Origin: Pseudomonas sp. URMO17WK12:I11
GTDB lineage: Bacteria > Pseudomonadota > Gammaproteobacteria > Pseudomonadales > Pseudomonadaceae
Direction: 5' to 3'
NCBI RefSeq assembly: GCF_007677725.1
Contig: NZ_VEDF01000008.1
Span: forward strand, 124,001-188,000
DNA length: 64,000 nucleotides
Made by a program: the position numbers and the translations under genes. Of this stretch, positions 9,049 to 17,988 are shown one piece after another. The notes beneath the pieces were generated by a model. The model was not told the DNA's origin. It was given only the letters and a program-made list of their open reading frames with translations, and did no database searches. Each line of letters opens with the position of its first letter. Within the stretch, counting starts at the first letter, position 1.

Positions 9049-10164
9049 ATGTGCCTGTTGTCTCGTCTGCGGCGCTGCCTTGTGCCCGCCCTCCTGTTGC
9101 TGGCCAGCGCCAGCGCCTTCGCCCCCAGCGCCAGCGCCGTGCAGGTGACCGATGTGCTTGGCCGCACGGTCGCGCTCGAGCATGCGCCGCAGCGCATCGT
9201 GCTGGGTGAAGGGCGGTTGTTCTTCGCCTTGGCCTTGCTCGACCGCGACAACCCTTTCCAGCGCGTGGTCGGCTGGCAGAACGACATGCGCCTGCTCGAC
9301 CCGCATACCTACGAAGTCTACGCCAAGGCCTACCCGCAAGTGGCCAAGCTGCCGTTGATCGGCCAGGCCTCGGAACAGAGCGTCAGCGCCGAGCAGATCC
9401 TCGCGCTCAAGCCGGACCTGGCGATCTTCAGCATCGCTGGCGAAGGCCCGACCCAGCACAGCCCGGTGGCCGACCTGTTGGAGAAGGCCGGCGTACCGGT
9501 GCTGTTCATCGACTTCCGTGTGCACCCGATGCGCAACACCCACGTCAGCATGCAGGCGCTGGGTAGCTTGCTTGGCCGTGAACAGCAGGCTCAGGAATAC
9601 CTGAGCCTGTATGACCGCCACCTCAAGCACGTCACCGACAGCGTGGCCAGCATCACCGCCGCGCAGCGGCCGAAGGTATTCCTCGAATTGCTTCCGGGCG
9701 TCTGGCAGGCGCCTGGCCACACCACCGGCAAGAGCGGCCTGGGCAGTGTGGTCGAAGCGGTGGGCGGGCATAACATCGGCGCCGATGTGGTGCCCGGTGC
9801 GCTGGGCGATGTCAGCGTCGAATACGTCTTGCAGGCCGATCCGGACGTGTACATCGCCACCGGTAACCGCGCCCCCGGCGTCCTGTTGGGCGCTGGAGTA
9901 TCGCTCGACACCGCACGCCAGAGCCTGGCCAAGATCACCGCCCGGCCCGAGTTCGCCCCGCTGCGGCCGATCCAGGCGGGGCAGGCCCATGGCTTGTGGC
10001 ATGACTTCTATAACTCGCCGTTCAACATCCTCGCCATCGAAGCCATGGCCCGCTGGGTGCACCCTGAACGCTTCAAGGACGTCGACCCGCAGGCGACCAT
10101 GGCCGAGATCAACCAGATGCTCAAGGTCGGCCTGGACGGCCAGTACTGGGTCGACGCGCAGTGA
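9049..10164 (+). CDS. Periplasmic substrate-binding protein of a FecB/TroA-type ABC importer
   Basis: The 371-aa protein begins with a signal peptide (MCLLSRLRRCLVPALLLLAS, with cleavage probably after the following ASA motif). Its mature start VTDVLGRTVALEHAPQRIVL is the classic opening of iron-siderophore/cobalamin/heme binding proteins. The two-lobed TroA-like fold is further shown by EQILALKPDLAIFS and by VSVEYVLQADPDVYIATG. I prefer the ATG at 9049, with AAGAGGA at 9034-9040, over the ATG at 9016. It overlaps the permease by four bases. A chelated metal is the likely cargo; no convincing Fur box was found upstream. Confidence 0.88.
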   Translation: MCLLSRLRRCLVPALLLLASASAFAPSASAVQVTDVLGRTVALEHAPQRIVLGEGRLFFALALLDRDNPFQRVVGWQNDMRLLDPHTYEVYAKAYPQVAKLPLIGQASEQSVSAEQILALKPDLAIFSIAGEGPTQHSPVADLLEKAGVPVLFIDFRVHPMRNTHVSMQALGSLLGREQQAQEYLSLYDRHLKHVTDSVASITAAQRPKVFLELLPGVWQAPGHTTGKSGLGSVVEAVGGHNIGADVVPGALGDVSVEYVLQADPDVYIATGNRAPGVLLGAGVSLDTARQSLAKITARPEFAPLRPIQAGQAHGLWHDFYNSPFNILAIEAMARWVHPERFKDVDPQATMAEINQMLKVGLDGQYWVDAQ

Positions 10165-11222
10165 CCGCGCTCGCCCATGACGGCGCCGCACTGGCCGCCT
10201 GGCACTACCGTCGGGTGCTCTGGCGGCGCGCCGCGCTGGTGCTGGCGCTGGCAATGTTGCTGCTGGTGTCGGTGCTCGGCGACCTGGCCAGCGGTGCCTC
10301 CGGCATGGGCCTGGGGCGCTTGCTGCAAGGGGTGTTCGACCCAGCGACGCTGAGCGCCACCGAGCGCGTGATCATCTGGAACGTACGCCTGCCGTACTCG
10401 CTGATGGCCATCCTGGTGGGCGCTGCGCTGGCCCTGGCCGGTGCCGAGATGCAGGCGATCCTCGACAACCCACTGGCCAGCCCCTTCACCCTGGGCGTGT
10501 CGTCCTCGGCAGCGCTCGGCGCGTCGCTGGCCATTGCCTACCCGCTGGGCATCGCCTGGTTGGCCCCCAGCGCGCAGGTGACGGTAATGGCGTTCGTGTT
10601 CGCCTGCCTCTCGGTGGTGCTGCTGCAGACCATGTCCCGGCTGCGCGGCGCTGGGGTGGAAAGCCTGGTGCTGTTCGGCATCGCCCTGGTGTTCAGCTGC
10701 AATGCCCTGGTGTCGTTGCTGCAGCTGCTGGCCACGGAAGATGTGTTGCAGCAGCTGGTGTTCTGGACCTTGGGCAGCCTGGCCCGCGCCGACTGGCAGA
10801 AGCTCGCCATGCTGGCCTTGGTGCTGGCGCTGGTGCTGCCGTTCTCCCTGCGCGCTGCGCCGGCCATGACCTTGCTGCGCATGGGCGAAGACCGTGCCCG
10901 CAGCTTTGGCGTCGACACTCGGCGCCTGCGCTTTGCCTCGTTGCTGCGCATCAGCCTGCTGTCGGCCACTGCCGTGGCATTCGTCGGCACCATTGGCTTC
11001 GTCGGCCTGGTCGGGCCGCACATCGCGCGCCTGCTGGTGGGCGAGGACCAGCGCTTTCTGCTGCCAGCCAGCGCCCTGGTGGGGGCGTTGATGCTGTCGC
11101 TGTCGTCGATTGCCAGCAAGTTGATCCTGCCTGGGGTGATCGTGCCGGTGGGTATCGTCACCGCCTTGGTGGGGGTGCCGGTGTTCGTGCTGTTGGTGTT
11201 CCGCCGGGGCAGAAAACTGTGA
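10161..11222 (+). CDS. FecCD-type ABC transporter permease
   Basis: The 353-aa membrane protein has about ten hydrophobic helices and the FecCD signature: IIWNVRLPYSLMAILVGAAL near residue 75, LALAGAEMQAILDNPLASPFTLG near 95 and GFVGLVGPHIARLLVGEDQR near 280. FecCD permeases work as homodimers in the inner membrane and pass metal chelates or vitamin B12 to the cytosol. Translation starts at GTG 10161, overlapping the TGA of the binding-protein gene. A single permease gene is normal for BtuCD-type importers. Confidence 0.92.
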   Translation: MTALAHDGAALAAWHYRRVLWRRAALVLALAMLLLVSVLGDLASGASGMGLGRLLQGVFDPATLSATERVIIWNVRLPYSLMAILVGAALALAGAEMQAILDNPLASPFTLGVSSSAALGASLAIAYPLGIAWLAPSAQVTVMAFVFACLSVVLLQTMSRLRGAGVESLVLFGIALVFSCNALVSLLQLLATEDVLQQLVFWTLGSLARADWQKLAMLALVLALVLPFSLRAAPAMTLLRMGEDRARSFGVDTRRLRFASLLRISLLSATAVAFVGTIGFVGLVGPHIARLLVGEDQRFLLPASALVGALMLSLSSIASKLILPGVIVPVGIVTALVGVPVFVLLVFRRGRKL

Positions 11223-11980
11223 GCCTGCTGATCGACAACGTCGCGGTCGCCTACGGCGCGCGGCAGATTCTGCACGGGGTGAGCCTGCCGCCGCTGGCGC
11301 CCGGTAGCCTGGTGGCGCTGGTCGGGCCGAATGGCGCGGGCAAGTCGACCCTGCTGCGTGCGCTGGCGGGGCTCGAGCGCATGCGCGGCGGCTTGCGCCT
11401 GGATGGCGAGGACGTCACCCGGCTGAGCTTTGCCGAGCGGTCGCGGCGTCTGGCCTACATGCCGCAGCAGTTGCCGCCGGGCATTGCCCTGGGGGTGCTG
11501 GAAAGCATCGTCGCGGCGCTGCGCGTGGGCGGTGGCGACGACCTGCTCGGCCATGCCTACGACGCCCTGCGCCAGCTCGGCATCGAGGCGCTGGCCGAGC
11601 GCTCGCTGGACAGCCTTTCCGGCGGCCAGCGGCAACTGGTGGCGCTGGCCCAACTGCTGGCACGCAATCCCCAGGTGCTGCTGCTCGATGAGCCAACCAG
11701 CGCGCTGGACCTGCATTACCAGCTGCGGGTCATGGGAGCGGTGCGCGAGCGCGTGATGGCGCACCGTCTGCTGGCGGTGGCGGTGCTGCACGACATCAAC
11801 CTGGCGGCCAGTCATGCCGATTGCCTGGTGGTGCTGCGCGAGGGCAGGGTGGTGGCGTGCGGGGCGCCAGAAGCGGTGCTGCAAGCCGAGTTGCTGGCCG
11901 AGGTGTATGGCGTGCAGGCGCGGGTCGAGCGCTGCTCGCGCGGGCGCTTGCAAGTGTTGGTGGATCGCGCCTTGGCCTGA
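11219..11980 (+). CDS. FecE/BtuD-type ABC transporter ATP-binding protein
   Basis: The 253-aa ATPase has Walker A GPNGAGKST (near residue 38), Q-loop YMPQQ, signature SLSGGQRQLVALAQLLARNP near 135, Walker B VLLLDEPTSALD and H-loop VLHDINLA. It belongs to the FecE/HmuV/BtuD branch and should power the preceding importer. The GTG at 11219 overlaps the permease stop, so all three genes are translationally coupled. An outer-membrane receptor for the cargo is not encoded nearby. Confidence 0.93.
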   Translation: MSLLIDNVAVAYGARQILHGVSLPPLAPGSLVALVGPNGAGKSTLLRALAGLERMRGGLRLDGEDVTRLSFAERSRRLAYMPQQLPPGIALGVLESIVAALRVGGGDDLLGHAYDALRQLGIEALAERSLDSLSGGQRQLVALAQLLARNPQVLLLDEPTSALDLHYQLRVMGAVRERVMAHRLLAVAVLHDINLAASHADCLVVLREGRVVACGAPEAVLQAELLAEVYGVQARVERCSRGRLQVLVDRALA

Positions 11981-12015
11981 ACGCGGGGCGGCCTGCAACC
12001 CCCAGCCTGCGGGCT

Positions 12016-12714
12016 TCAGTCCGCAAGCACCCGGTCCCGGCTGTTGGACAGGTGCAGGCAGATCGCCGCCCGCGCGGCATCCGCGTCTTGCCGGCGAATG
12101 GCATTGAGGATCGCCTCATGCTCGAGGTTGGCCAGATACGCCTGGCGCGCCAGCTTGGCGCCGCTGCGTTCGGCCAGGGCCATGCGGTTGCGCGGGATCA
12201 GGCCATTGCCCAGTTGCGCCATCATTTCACTGAAATACAGGTTGCCGGTGGCCTCGGCGATCAGCAGATGGAAACGCCGGTCGGCCTCGATGCAACTGTC
12301 CCCCGCGGCCGCCAGGTCCTGATAGTCATCCAGCGCCTTGCGCATGCGCGCCAGGTGCTGGTCGGTACGGCGCAGGGCGGCCAGGGCGGCGGCCTGGCCT
12401 TCCAGGCCAATGCGCAGCTCCAGCAAGTCGCGCACGCTCGCCGCATTTTCGGCGCCGACGCGCAGCCCCGGTGGGTCCTGGCGCGCCATGACGAACGAGC
12501 CGATACCGTGGCGCGGCGCCACCAGCCCCGAGGCCTGCAATTTCGACAGCGCTTCGCGCACGACGGTGCGGCTGACACCGTGCTCGCGAACCAGGGTGTT
12601 TTCCGAGGGCAGCTTGTCGCCGGGCTTGAGGGTGCCGAGCAGGATCTGCTGGGTGAGGCTCGAAACCAGGTCGTGGGTGCGGCTATGGCTGCGCTTGGCC
12701 AGGGGCTGGGTCAT
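12016..12714 (-). CDS. GntR/FCD family transcriptional regulator of the glucarate genes
   Basis: The 232-aa regulator has a winged-helix domain at residues 15-75 (GDKLPSENTLVREHGVSRTV, then REALSKLQASGLV) and an all-helical FCD ligand domain with the metal-binding pattern E/D..R..H near residues 110-205 (ADRRFHLLIAEATGN; HEAILNAI). It is divergent from the MFS gene and gudD. The intergenic region holds two FCD-type operators, one only 23 bases from its own start, so it probably represses itself and the glucarate operon until a sugar acid binds. This is inferred from the arrangement. Confidence 0.87.
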   Translation of the reverse strand: MTQPLAKRSHSRTHDLVSSLTQQILLGTLKPGDKLPSENTLVREHGVSRTVVREALSKLQASGLVAPRHGIGSFVMARQDPPGLRVGAENAASVRDLLELRIGLEGQAAALAALRRTDQHLARMRKALDDYQDLAAAGDSCIEADRRFHLLIAEATGNLYFSEMMAQLGNGLIPRNRMALAERSGAKLARQAYLANLEHEAILNAIRRQDADAARAAICLHLSNSRDRVLAD

Positions 12715-12734
12715 GGCGGATCCTTGAGGCGGTC

Positions 12735-12751
12735 AACTTGTATGACAAGTT
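12735..12751. promoter_or_regulatory. FCD-type operator O1
   Basis: AACTTGT-ATG-ACAAGTT is a perfect 7+7 inverted repeat with a 3-base spacer. Its core TTGTATGACAA (12738-12748) fits the TNGTNNNACNA consensus known for many FadR-subfamily GntR regulators. It lies 21 bases upstream of the regulator start. Confidence 0.65.
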
Positions 12752-12882
12752 AACGGATAAAAATAATTTCAGCGTGTTTTTTCTGCGCGGCGAATTCCGC
12801 TGACTGATCAAATCGCGACATTTTCACGACTAAATAACCATTTATCAGCTTGTACTTTGCCACTTCAGCGAAGATTGACATC

Positions 12883-12893
12883 TTGTCGTACAA
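12883..12893. promoter_or_regulatory. FCD-type operator O2
   Basis: TTGTCGTACAA fits the same TNGTNNNACNA consensus as the site at 12738-12748, 145 bases away, and lies 81 bases upstream of the MFS transporter start. A pair of like sites flanking a divergent promoter region supports shared control. Confidence 0.55.
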
Positions 12894-12973
12894 CTGTGGC
12901 CGGCATATGCTCCGTCTCACTGCCCTGCCAGACAACTCGACCCGCACAAAAACAATTAGTGGGAGATTCACTC

Positions 12974-14326
12974 GTGAACGACACCCTCTCTGCGCCTGCC
13001 CGCAACCAAGGCGAGGCCCTGGCCAGCGCCGTGGCCAAGGTCAAGCGCCACGTCCTGCCGCTGTTCGTCATCATGTTCATCGTCAACTACCTCGATCGCG
13101 TCAACATCGGCTTCGTCCGCCCGCACCTGGAAAGCGACCTGGGCATCAGCGCTGCCGCCTACGGTTTCGGTGCCGGGCTGTTTTTCATTGGCTACGCGCT
13201 GTTCGAGGTGCCCTCGAACATGCTGCTGCAAAAGGTCGGCGCCCGCTTGTGGCTGACCCGCATCATGTTCACCTGGGGCCTGGTGGCGACCGCCATGGCC
13301 TTCGTGCAGAACGAAACCCAGTTCTATGTGCTGCGCTTTTTGCTGGGGGTCGCCGAAGCTGGCTTCTTCCCCGGCGTGATCTACTACTTCACCCGCTGGC
13401 TGCCGGGGGCCGAGCGCGGCAAGGCGATTGCCATCTTCCTCAGCGGCTCGGCGCTGGCTTCGCTGATTTCCGGGCCATTGGCCGGTGCGCTGATGCAGAT
13501 CCAGGGTCTGGGCCTGCATGGCTGGCAGTGGATGCTGTTCATCGAGGGCATGGCCTCGGTGACGCTGTGCTTCTTCGTGTTCTTCTGGCTCGACTCCAAG
13601 CCGCATGATGCCAAGTGGCTGAGCCGGGCCGAACAGGACGCCCTGGTGGCGACCATCGACCGCGAGCAACGTGAACGCGAGGCGGTCGGTGCGGTGAAAC
13701 CGTCGGCCTGGAGCCTGCTCAAGGACCGCCAGATCGTGCTGTTCTGCCTGATCTACTTCTGCATCCAGCTGACCATCTACGCCGCGACATTCTGGCTGCC
13801 GAGCATCATCAAGCGCATGGGTGAACTGAGCGACCTGCAGGTCGGCTTTTTCAACTCGATCCCTTGGCTGATCTCGATCATCGCCATGTACGTCTTCGCG
13901 GCCGGCTCCAGCCGCTGGAAATTCCAGCAGGCCTGGGTGGCCGGGGCGCTGCTGATCGCCGCCATCGGCATGTTCTTGTCGACCACTGGCGGGCCGGTCT
14001 TCGCCTTCGTCGCGGTGTGCTTCGCCGCCATCGGCTTCAAGTCGGCCTCGTCGCTGTTCTGGCCGATTCCCCAGGGCTACCTGGATGCGCGCATCGCGGC
14101 GGCGGTGATCGCGCTGATCAACTCGGTCGGCAACCTCGGCGGCTTCGTCGCGCCGACCACCTTCGGCTTGCTCGAACAGCAGACCGGGTCGATTCAAGGC
14201 GGCCTGTATGGCCTGGCCGTGACCTCGGTGCTGGCGGCGATTGCCGTGTTCTTCGTGCGCATTCGCCCCAAGGGCGCCCCTAGCGATGACCTCAAGGCCC
14301 CGTCGGCCTTGGGCCAGACCCACTGA
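12974..14326 (+). CDS. MFS sugar-acid transporter (ACS family), likely D-glucarate uptake
   Basis: The 450-aa protein has 12 predicted membrane helices and the anion:cation symporter signature: VNYLDRVNIGFVRPHL near residue 36, GYALFEVPSNMLLQKVGAR near 75 and RFLLGVAEAGFFPGVIYYFTRW near 120. The frame is open to 12857, but the GTG at 12974 has GGGAGA 8 bases upstream and gives a normal N-terminus. Because gudD follows after 15 bases, proton-coupled glucarate or galactarate uptake is likely. FCD operators precede it. Confidence 0.87.
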   Translation: MNDTLSAPARNQGEALASAVAKVKRHVLPLFVIMFIVNYLDRVNIGFVRPHLESDLGISAAAYGFGAGLFFIGYALFEVPSNMLLQKVGARLWLTRIMFTWGLVATAMAFVQNETQFYVLRFLLGVAEAGFFPGVIYYFTRWLPGAERGKAIAIFLSGSALASLISGPLAGALMQIQGLGLHGWQWMLFIEGMASVTLCFFVFFWLDSKPHDAKWLSRAEQDALVATIDREQREREAVGAVKPSAWSLLKDRQIVLFCLIYFCIQLTIYAATFWLPSIIKRMGELSDLQVGFFNSIPWLISIIAMYVFAAGSSRWKFQQAWVAGALLIAAIGMFLSTTGGPVFAFVAVCFAAIGFKSASSLFWPIPQGYLDARIAAAVIALINSVGNLGGFVAPTTFGLLEQQTGSIQGGLYGLAVTSVLAAIAVFFVRIRPKGAPSDDLKAPSALGQTH

Positions 14327-14341
14327 CAGCGAGAATCCCTG

Positions 14342-15697
14342 ATGAATATGCAGACCCAACCCGCCGTTCACAGCAGCACCCCCGTCGTCACCGACCTGCG
14401 CGTAATCCCCGTGGCGGGCCACGACAGCATGCTGCTCAACCTCAGTGGCGCCCACGGCCCGTACTTCACCCGCAACGTCGTGGTGCTGCGCGACAGCGCG
14501 GGCAATACCGGCCTGGGGGAAGTGCCGGGCGGCGAGAAGATCCGCCAGACCTTGGAAGACGCCCGCAGCCTGGTGGTCGGCCAGCCGATCGGGCATTACC
14601 AGCGCGTGCTCAATGCCATGCGCCAGACCTTCGCCAACCGCGATGCGGCCGGGCGCGGCCTGCAAACCTTCGACCTGCGCATCACCGTGCACGCGGTCAC
14701 CGCCATCGAGGCGGCGCTGCTCGACTTGCTCGGCCAGCACCTGAACGTGCCGATGGCCGCGTTGCTGGGTGAAGGGCAGCAGCGCGAAGCGGTGAAGATG
14801 CTGGGCTATCTGTTCTACATCGGCGACCGTCAGCAGACCGAGCTGGCCTACCGCAACGAAGCCGATGCCGATGACGACTGGCTGCGCGTACGGCATGAAA
14901 AAGCCCTGACCCCGGAGGCGATCGTGCGCCTGGCCGAGGCTGCCGAGCAGCGCTATGGCTTCAGCGACTTCAAGCTCAAGGGCGGCGTGCTGCGCGGTGA
15001 GGAGGAAATGGAAGCGGTCACTGCCCTGGCCGAGCGTTTTCCGCAGGCGCGCATCACCTTGGACCCCAATGGCGCCTGGTCACTGAAAGAGGCCATCGCC
15101 CTGTGCCGCGACAAGCACGCGGTGCTGGCCTATGCCGAAGACCCGTGCGGTGCCGAGAACGGCTATAGCGGCCGAGAAGTGATGGCCGAGTTCCGACGCG
15201 CCACCGGCTTGCCGACCGCCACCAACATGATCGCCACCGATTGGCGGCAGATGGGCCATGCGATTCAGCTGCAATCGGTGGACATCCCGCTGGCCGACCC
15301 GCATTTCTGGACCCTGCAGGGCTCGGTGCGGGTGGCGCAGATGTGCCACGACTGGGGCCTGACCTGGGGTTCGCACTCCAACAACCACTTCGATATTTCC
15401 CTGGCGATGTTCACCCAGGTGGCCGCTGCGGCGCCGGGCGAGATCACCGCGATCGACACCCACTGGATCTGGCAGGACGGCCAGCGCCTGACGCGCGACC
15501 CGCTGCGGATCGTCGACGGTCACGTACGCGTGCCACAGCGGCCGGGCTTGGGTGTGGAGCTGGATGAAGACCAACTGGCCAAGGCCCATGAGTGCTACCG
15601 CAACATGGGCCTCGGCGCGCGCGATGACAGCGTGGCGATGCAGTTCCTGATTCCGGGGTGGAGCTTCGATAACAAGCGGCCTTGTCTGGTGCGTTAA
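14342..15697 (+). CDS. gudD: Glucarate dehydratase
   Basis: The 451-aa enolase-superfamily enzyme converts D-glucarate to 5-keto-4-deoxyglucarate. The barrel carries the family catalytic set: K211-L-K213 (DFKLKGG), Asp241 with Asn243 (LDPNGAW), Glu266-Asp267 (AEDPCG), Asn295 (ATNMIATDW), Asp319 and His345 (WGSHSNNHFDIS). The capping domain holds ARSLVVGQPIGHYQ and the C-terminus ends in FDNKRPCLVR, both typical. It is the second gene of the unit that starts at 12974. The next step (KdgD or GarL) is not in the window. Confidence 0.94.
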   Translation: MNMQTQPAVHSSTPVVTDLRVIPVAGHDSMLLNLSGAHGPYFTRNVVVLRDSAGNTGLGEVPGGEKIRQTLEDARSLVVGQPIGHYQRVLNAMRQTFANRDAAGRGLQTFDLRITVHAVTAIEAALLDLLGQHLNVPMAALLGEGQQREAVKMLGYLFYIGDRQQTELAYRNEADADDDWLRVRHEKALTPEAIVRLAEAAEQRYGFSDFKLKGGVLRGEEEMEAVTALAERFPQARITLDPNGAWSLKEAIALCRDKHAVLAYAEDPCGAENGYSGREVMAEFRRATGLPTATNMIATDWRQMGHAIQLQSVDIPLADPHFWTLQGSVRVAQMCHDWGLTWGSHSNNHFDISLAMFTQVAAAAPGEITAIDTHWIWQDGQRLTRDPLRIVDGHVRVPQRPGLGVELDEDQLAKAHECYRNMGLGARDDSVAMQFLIPGWSFDNKRPCLVR

Positions 15698-15740
15698 GCA
15701 TCCAGCGCAACCGTTGCTTTAGAGACCAGAGCAGTTTTCC

Positions 15741-15857
15741 TGTGGGAGCGGCCTTGTGTCGCGAAAGGGGGGCGTAGCGCCCCCAGGATTACAGCTTCGC
15801 AGCAAGCATTGCCGAGGCCGCTTTGCGGCCCTTTCGCGACACAAGGCCGCTCCCACA
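15741..15857. repeat. Long inverted repeat / paired REP element (BIME-like)
   Basis: TGTGGGAGCGGCCTTGTGTC followed by GCGAAAGG at 15741-15768 is matched by the inverse CCTTTCGCGACACAAGGC followed by CGCTCCCACA ending at 15857. Two smaller palindromes, GGGGCGTAGCGCCCC and GGCCGCTTTGCGGCC, lie between the arms. This is the usual layout of a Pseudomonas REP pair. It lies between the convergent gudD and LysR genes and may also stop transcription. Confidence 0.85.
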
Positions 15858-15957
15858 CGTGCCTCGCTGAGTGATGAATTGAGCAAGACAGTTGGCCCGA
15901 CGAACAGTGCGTTGGGTTTTGAAATGACAGGCCTGTGTCTGCTCGCCAAACCGAGCA

Positions 15958-16845
15958 TCAACCCGCCTCGAAAAACGCCCGCGCCATTTGCACGAATGCC
16001 CCGAGTACCGGGTTGGGGTTATCGCGGCAGAAAGCCAGAAAAATCTCCGCCTGCTGTTCCATCCCCACCAACGGCTTGAACACCACCTGCTCCAGGCGCA
16101 AGGCCTGGGCCGATGCCGGGACCACGGCGCAACCCAGTCCGACATTGACCAGCCCCAGAATGGAATGCGTCTGCCCCAGCTGATGCAGGTAACGCGGCTG
16201 CACCTGGTGGCGGGCGAACAGGTTGGCGATGCGGTCGTGGAAGTAACGCCCTTCATTGGCGCTGTACATCACGAACGGCTGCTCATCGAAGTCGGCCGGG
16301 CGCAGCCGCTCGCGCCCCGCCAGGGCATGCCCGGCGGGCAGGGCAGCGACGAAGGGCTCGCGGTGGATGGGCAGGTATTCCACCCGCGCGCTGGGCAGCA
16401 CCTGGCGCACCAGGCCGACATCGATCAGGCCGGCTTCCAGGTCGTGTACCTGGGTCGAGGAAATACGCTCGCTGAGCACCAGTTCGATATCCGGCAAGCT
16501 CTGCCCGGCATGCACCAGCAGCCGCGGAATCATGCTGTAGCTGCCGACAGCGGTGAAACCGAGCGTCAGCCGACCCGCCTCGCCGTGGGCGATGCGCCTT
16601 GCCGACTGGCTGGCCGACTCGGCCACCTGGAGGATCCGCCGGGCGTCTTCGAGAAAGCTTTGCCCGGCCAAGGTCAAGCGTGCCTGACGGTTGTTGCGTT
16701 CGAGCAACAGCACCCCAAGCGAATGCTCCAGCAGCTGAATCTGCCGGCTCAGCGGCGGCTGGGTCATGTGCAGGCGGGTGGCGGCGCGGCCGAAATGCAG
16801 CTCTTCGGCCACGGCCACGAAACAGCGCAGCTGGTGCAGCTCCAT
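15958..16845 (-). CDS. LysR family transcriptional regulator
   Basis: The 295-aa regulator has the LysR winged-helix at residues 1-60 (MELHQLRCFVAVAEELHFGR, then TQPPLSRQIQLLEHSLGVLL) and a periplasmic-binding-like effector domain from about residue 90. It is divergent from the 2-hydroxyacid dehydrogenase gene (99 bases between starts), so it probably activates that gene and the MFS gene after it. The effector is unknown; a hydroxyacid or aldonic acid is an inference from the neighbours. Confidence 0.9.
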   Translation of the reverse strand: MELHQLRCFVAVAEELHFGRAATRLHMTQPPLSRQIQLLEHSLGVLLLERNNRQARLTLAGQSFLEDARRILQVAESASQSARRIAHGEAGRLTLGFTAVGSYSMIPRLLVHAGQSLPDIELVLSERISSTQVHDLEAGLIDVGLVRQVLPSARVEYLPIHREPFVAALPAGHALAGRERLRPADFDEQPFVMYSANEGRYFHDRIANLFARHQVQPRYLHQLGQTHSILGLVNVGLGCAVVPASAQALRLEQVVFKPLVGMEQQAEIFLAFCRDNPNPVLGAFVQMARAFFEAG

Positions 16846-16944
16846 GATTCAATTCCTGAATTATTCGATCCAGCATCTATATTAGACCTGTATCAAATGC
16901 CGGCCTAGCATCGACTCATGTCTTCGAACTGCCGGATGCTCCCG

Positions 16945-17895
16945 ATGAACAATCTTCCCATCGACGTGCTGCTCACCCAGCCCGTGCCAGAGGCCATCGA
17001 CGCCGAATTGCTGAGCGCCTACCAGGTGCACCGCTTGTATGAGCACGATGATCCGCAGCGCCTGCTCGACGCCGTCGGCCCACGCATCCGCGCGGTGGTC
17101 ACCGGTGGCGCGAAAGGGCTTGGCAACGCGCTGATGGACCAGCTGCCCGCCCTGGAAATCATCGCCATCAGCGGTATCGGCACCGACGCCGTGGACCTGG
17201 TCCATGCCGCCGAACGCGGCATTCAGGTCACCACCACGCCCGGCGTGCTCACCGCCGATGTCGCTGACTTGGCCATGGGCCTGATCATCAGCACCTTGCG
17301 CCGGCTCGGCGAGGGCGAGCGGCTGGTGCGCGAGGGTTTGTGGGGGACGGTCAACCTGCCCCTGGCGCGCAAGGTCAGTGGCAGCGCATTGGGGATCGTC
17401 GGGCTGGGCGCAGTGGGCAAGGCCATCGCGCGGCGTGCCGCCGCCTTCGACATGCGCATCGCCTATCACGCTCGCCACGAACAACCGGCGAGCGGCTACC
17501 GCTACGAGGCCGATCTGCTGGCGCTGGCGCGCTCGGTGGATGTGCTGGTGGTCGCCGCCTCCGCCGATGGCGGCCAGGTGCTGATCACGGCCGACGTGCT
17601 CGATGCCCTTGGCCCGCAGGGCTACCTGATCAACGTGGCGCGGGGCAAGCTGGTCGATGAGCAGGCGCTGGTCGAGGCGCTGCGGGAACGGCGCATCGCC
17701 GGCGCCGGGCTGGATGTGTTCGTCGATGAACCCTACGTACCGCCGGCCTTGCGCGACCTGAACCAGGTTAGCCTGCAACCCCATCGCGGCAGCGCCACCC
17801 TGCAGACCCGCCTGGAGATGGGGCGCATGGTGCTGGACAACCTTGCGGCCTGTTTTCGCGGTGACGCACCGCCCAATCGGGTGATCGACCTGTAG
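16945..17895 (+). CDS. 2-hydroxyacid dehydrogenase (GhrB/hydroxypyruvate reductase-like)
   Basis: The 316-aa NAD(P)H-dependent enzyme contains the nucleotide motif LGIVGLGAVGKAIARRAAAF near residue 150, the substrate-binding LINVARGKLVDEQALVEAL with its Arg near 235, GAGLDVFVDEP with the catalytic Glu near 263, and the catalytic His in LQPHRGSAT near 285. It reduces glyoxylate, hydroxypyruvate or 2-ketogluconate type substrates. Two starts are possible; the ATG at 16945 (MNNLPIDVLLTQPVPE) fits the family better than 16918. It precedes an MFS transporter gene on the same strand. Confidence 0.9.
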   Translation: MNNLPIDVLLTQPVPEAIDAELLSAYQVHRLYEHDDPQRLLDAVGPRIRAVVTGGAKGLGNALMDQLPALEIIAISGIGTDAVDLVHAAERGIQVTTTPGVLTADVADLAMGLIISTLRRLGEGERLVREGLWGTVNLPLARKVSGSALGIVGLGAVGKAIARRAAAFDMRIAYHARHEQPASGYRYEADLLALARSVDVLVVAASADGGQVLITADVLDALGPQGYLINVARGKLVDEQALVEALRERRIAGAGLDVFVDEPYVPPALRDLNQVSLQPHRGSATLQTRLEMGRMVLDNLAACFRGDAPPNRVIDL

Positions 17896-17988
17896 GGCCC
17901 GTGCGCGGGCACAGGTAGCACCAGGCCCTGCGGGCCACACCTTCTCTGTACAAGAACAATCGCTTCCAACGAGAAGCAAGAGGGTCCT

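Noticed and set aside
12968..14896. 642-codon minus-strand frame opposite the MFS and gudD genes
   Set aside because: Antisense shadow of two well-supported genes; composition is Arg/His/Glu-rich and domain-free.
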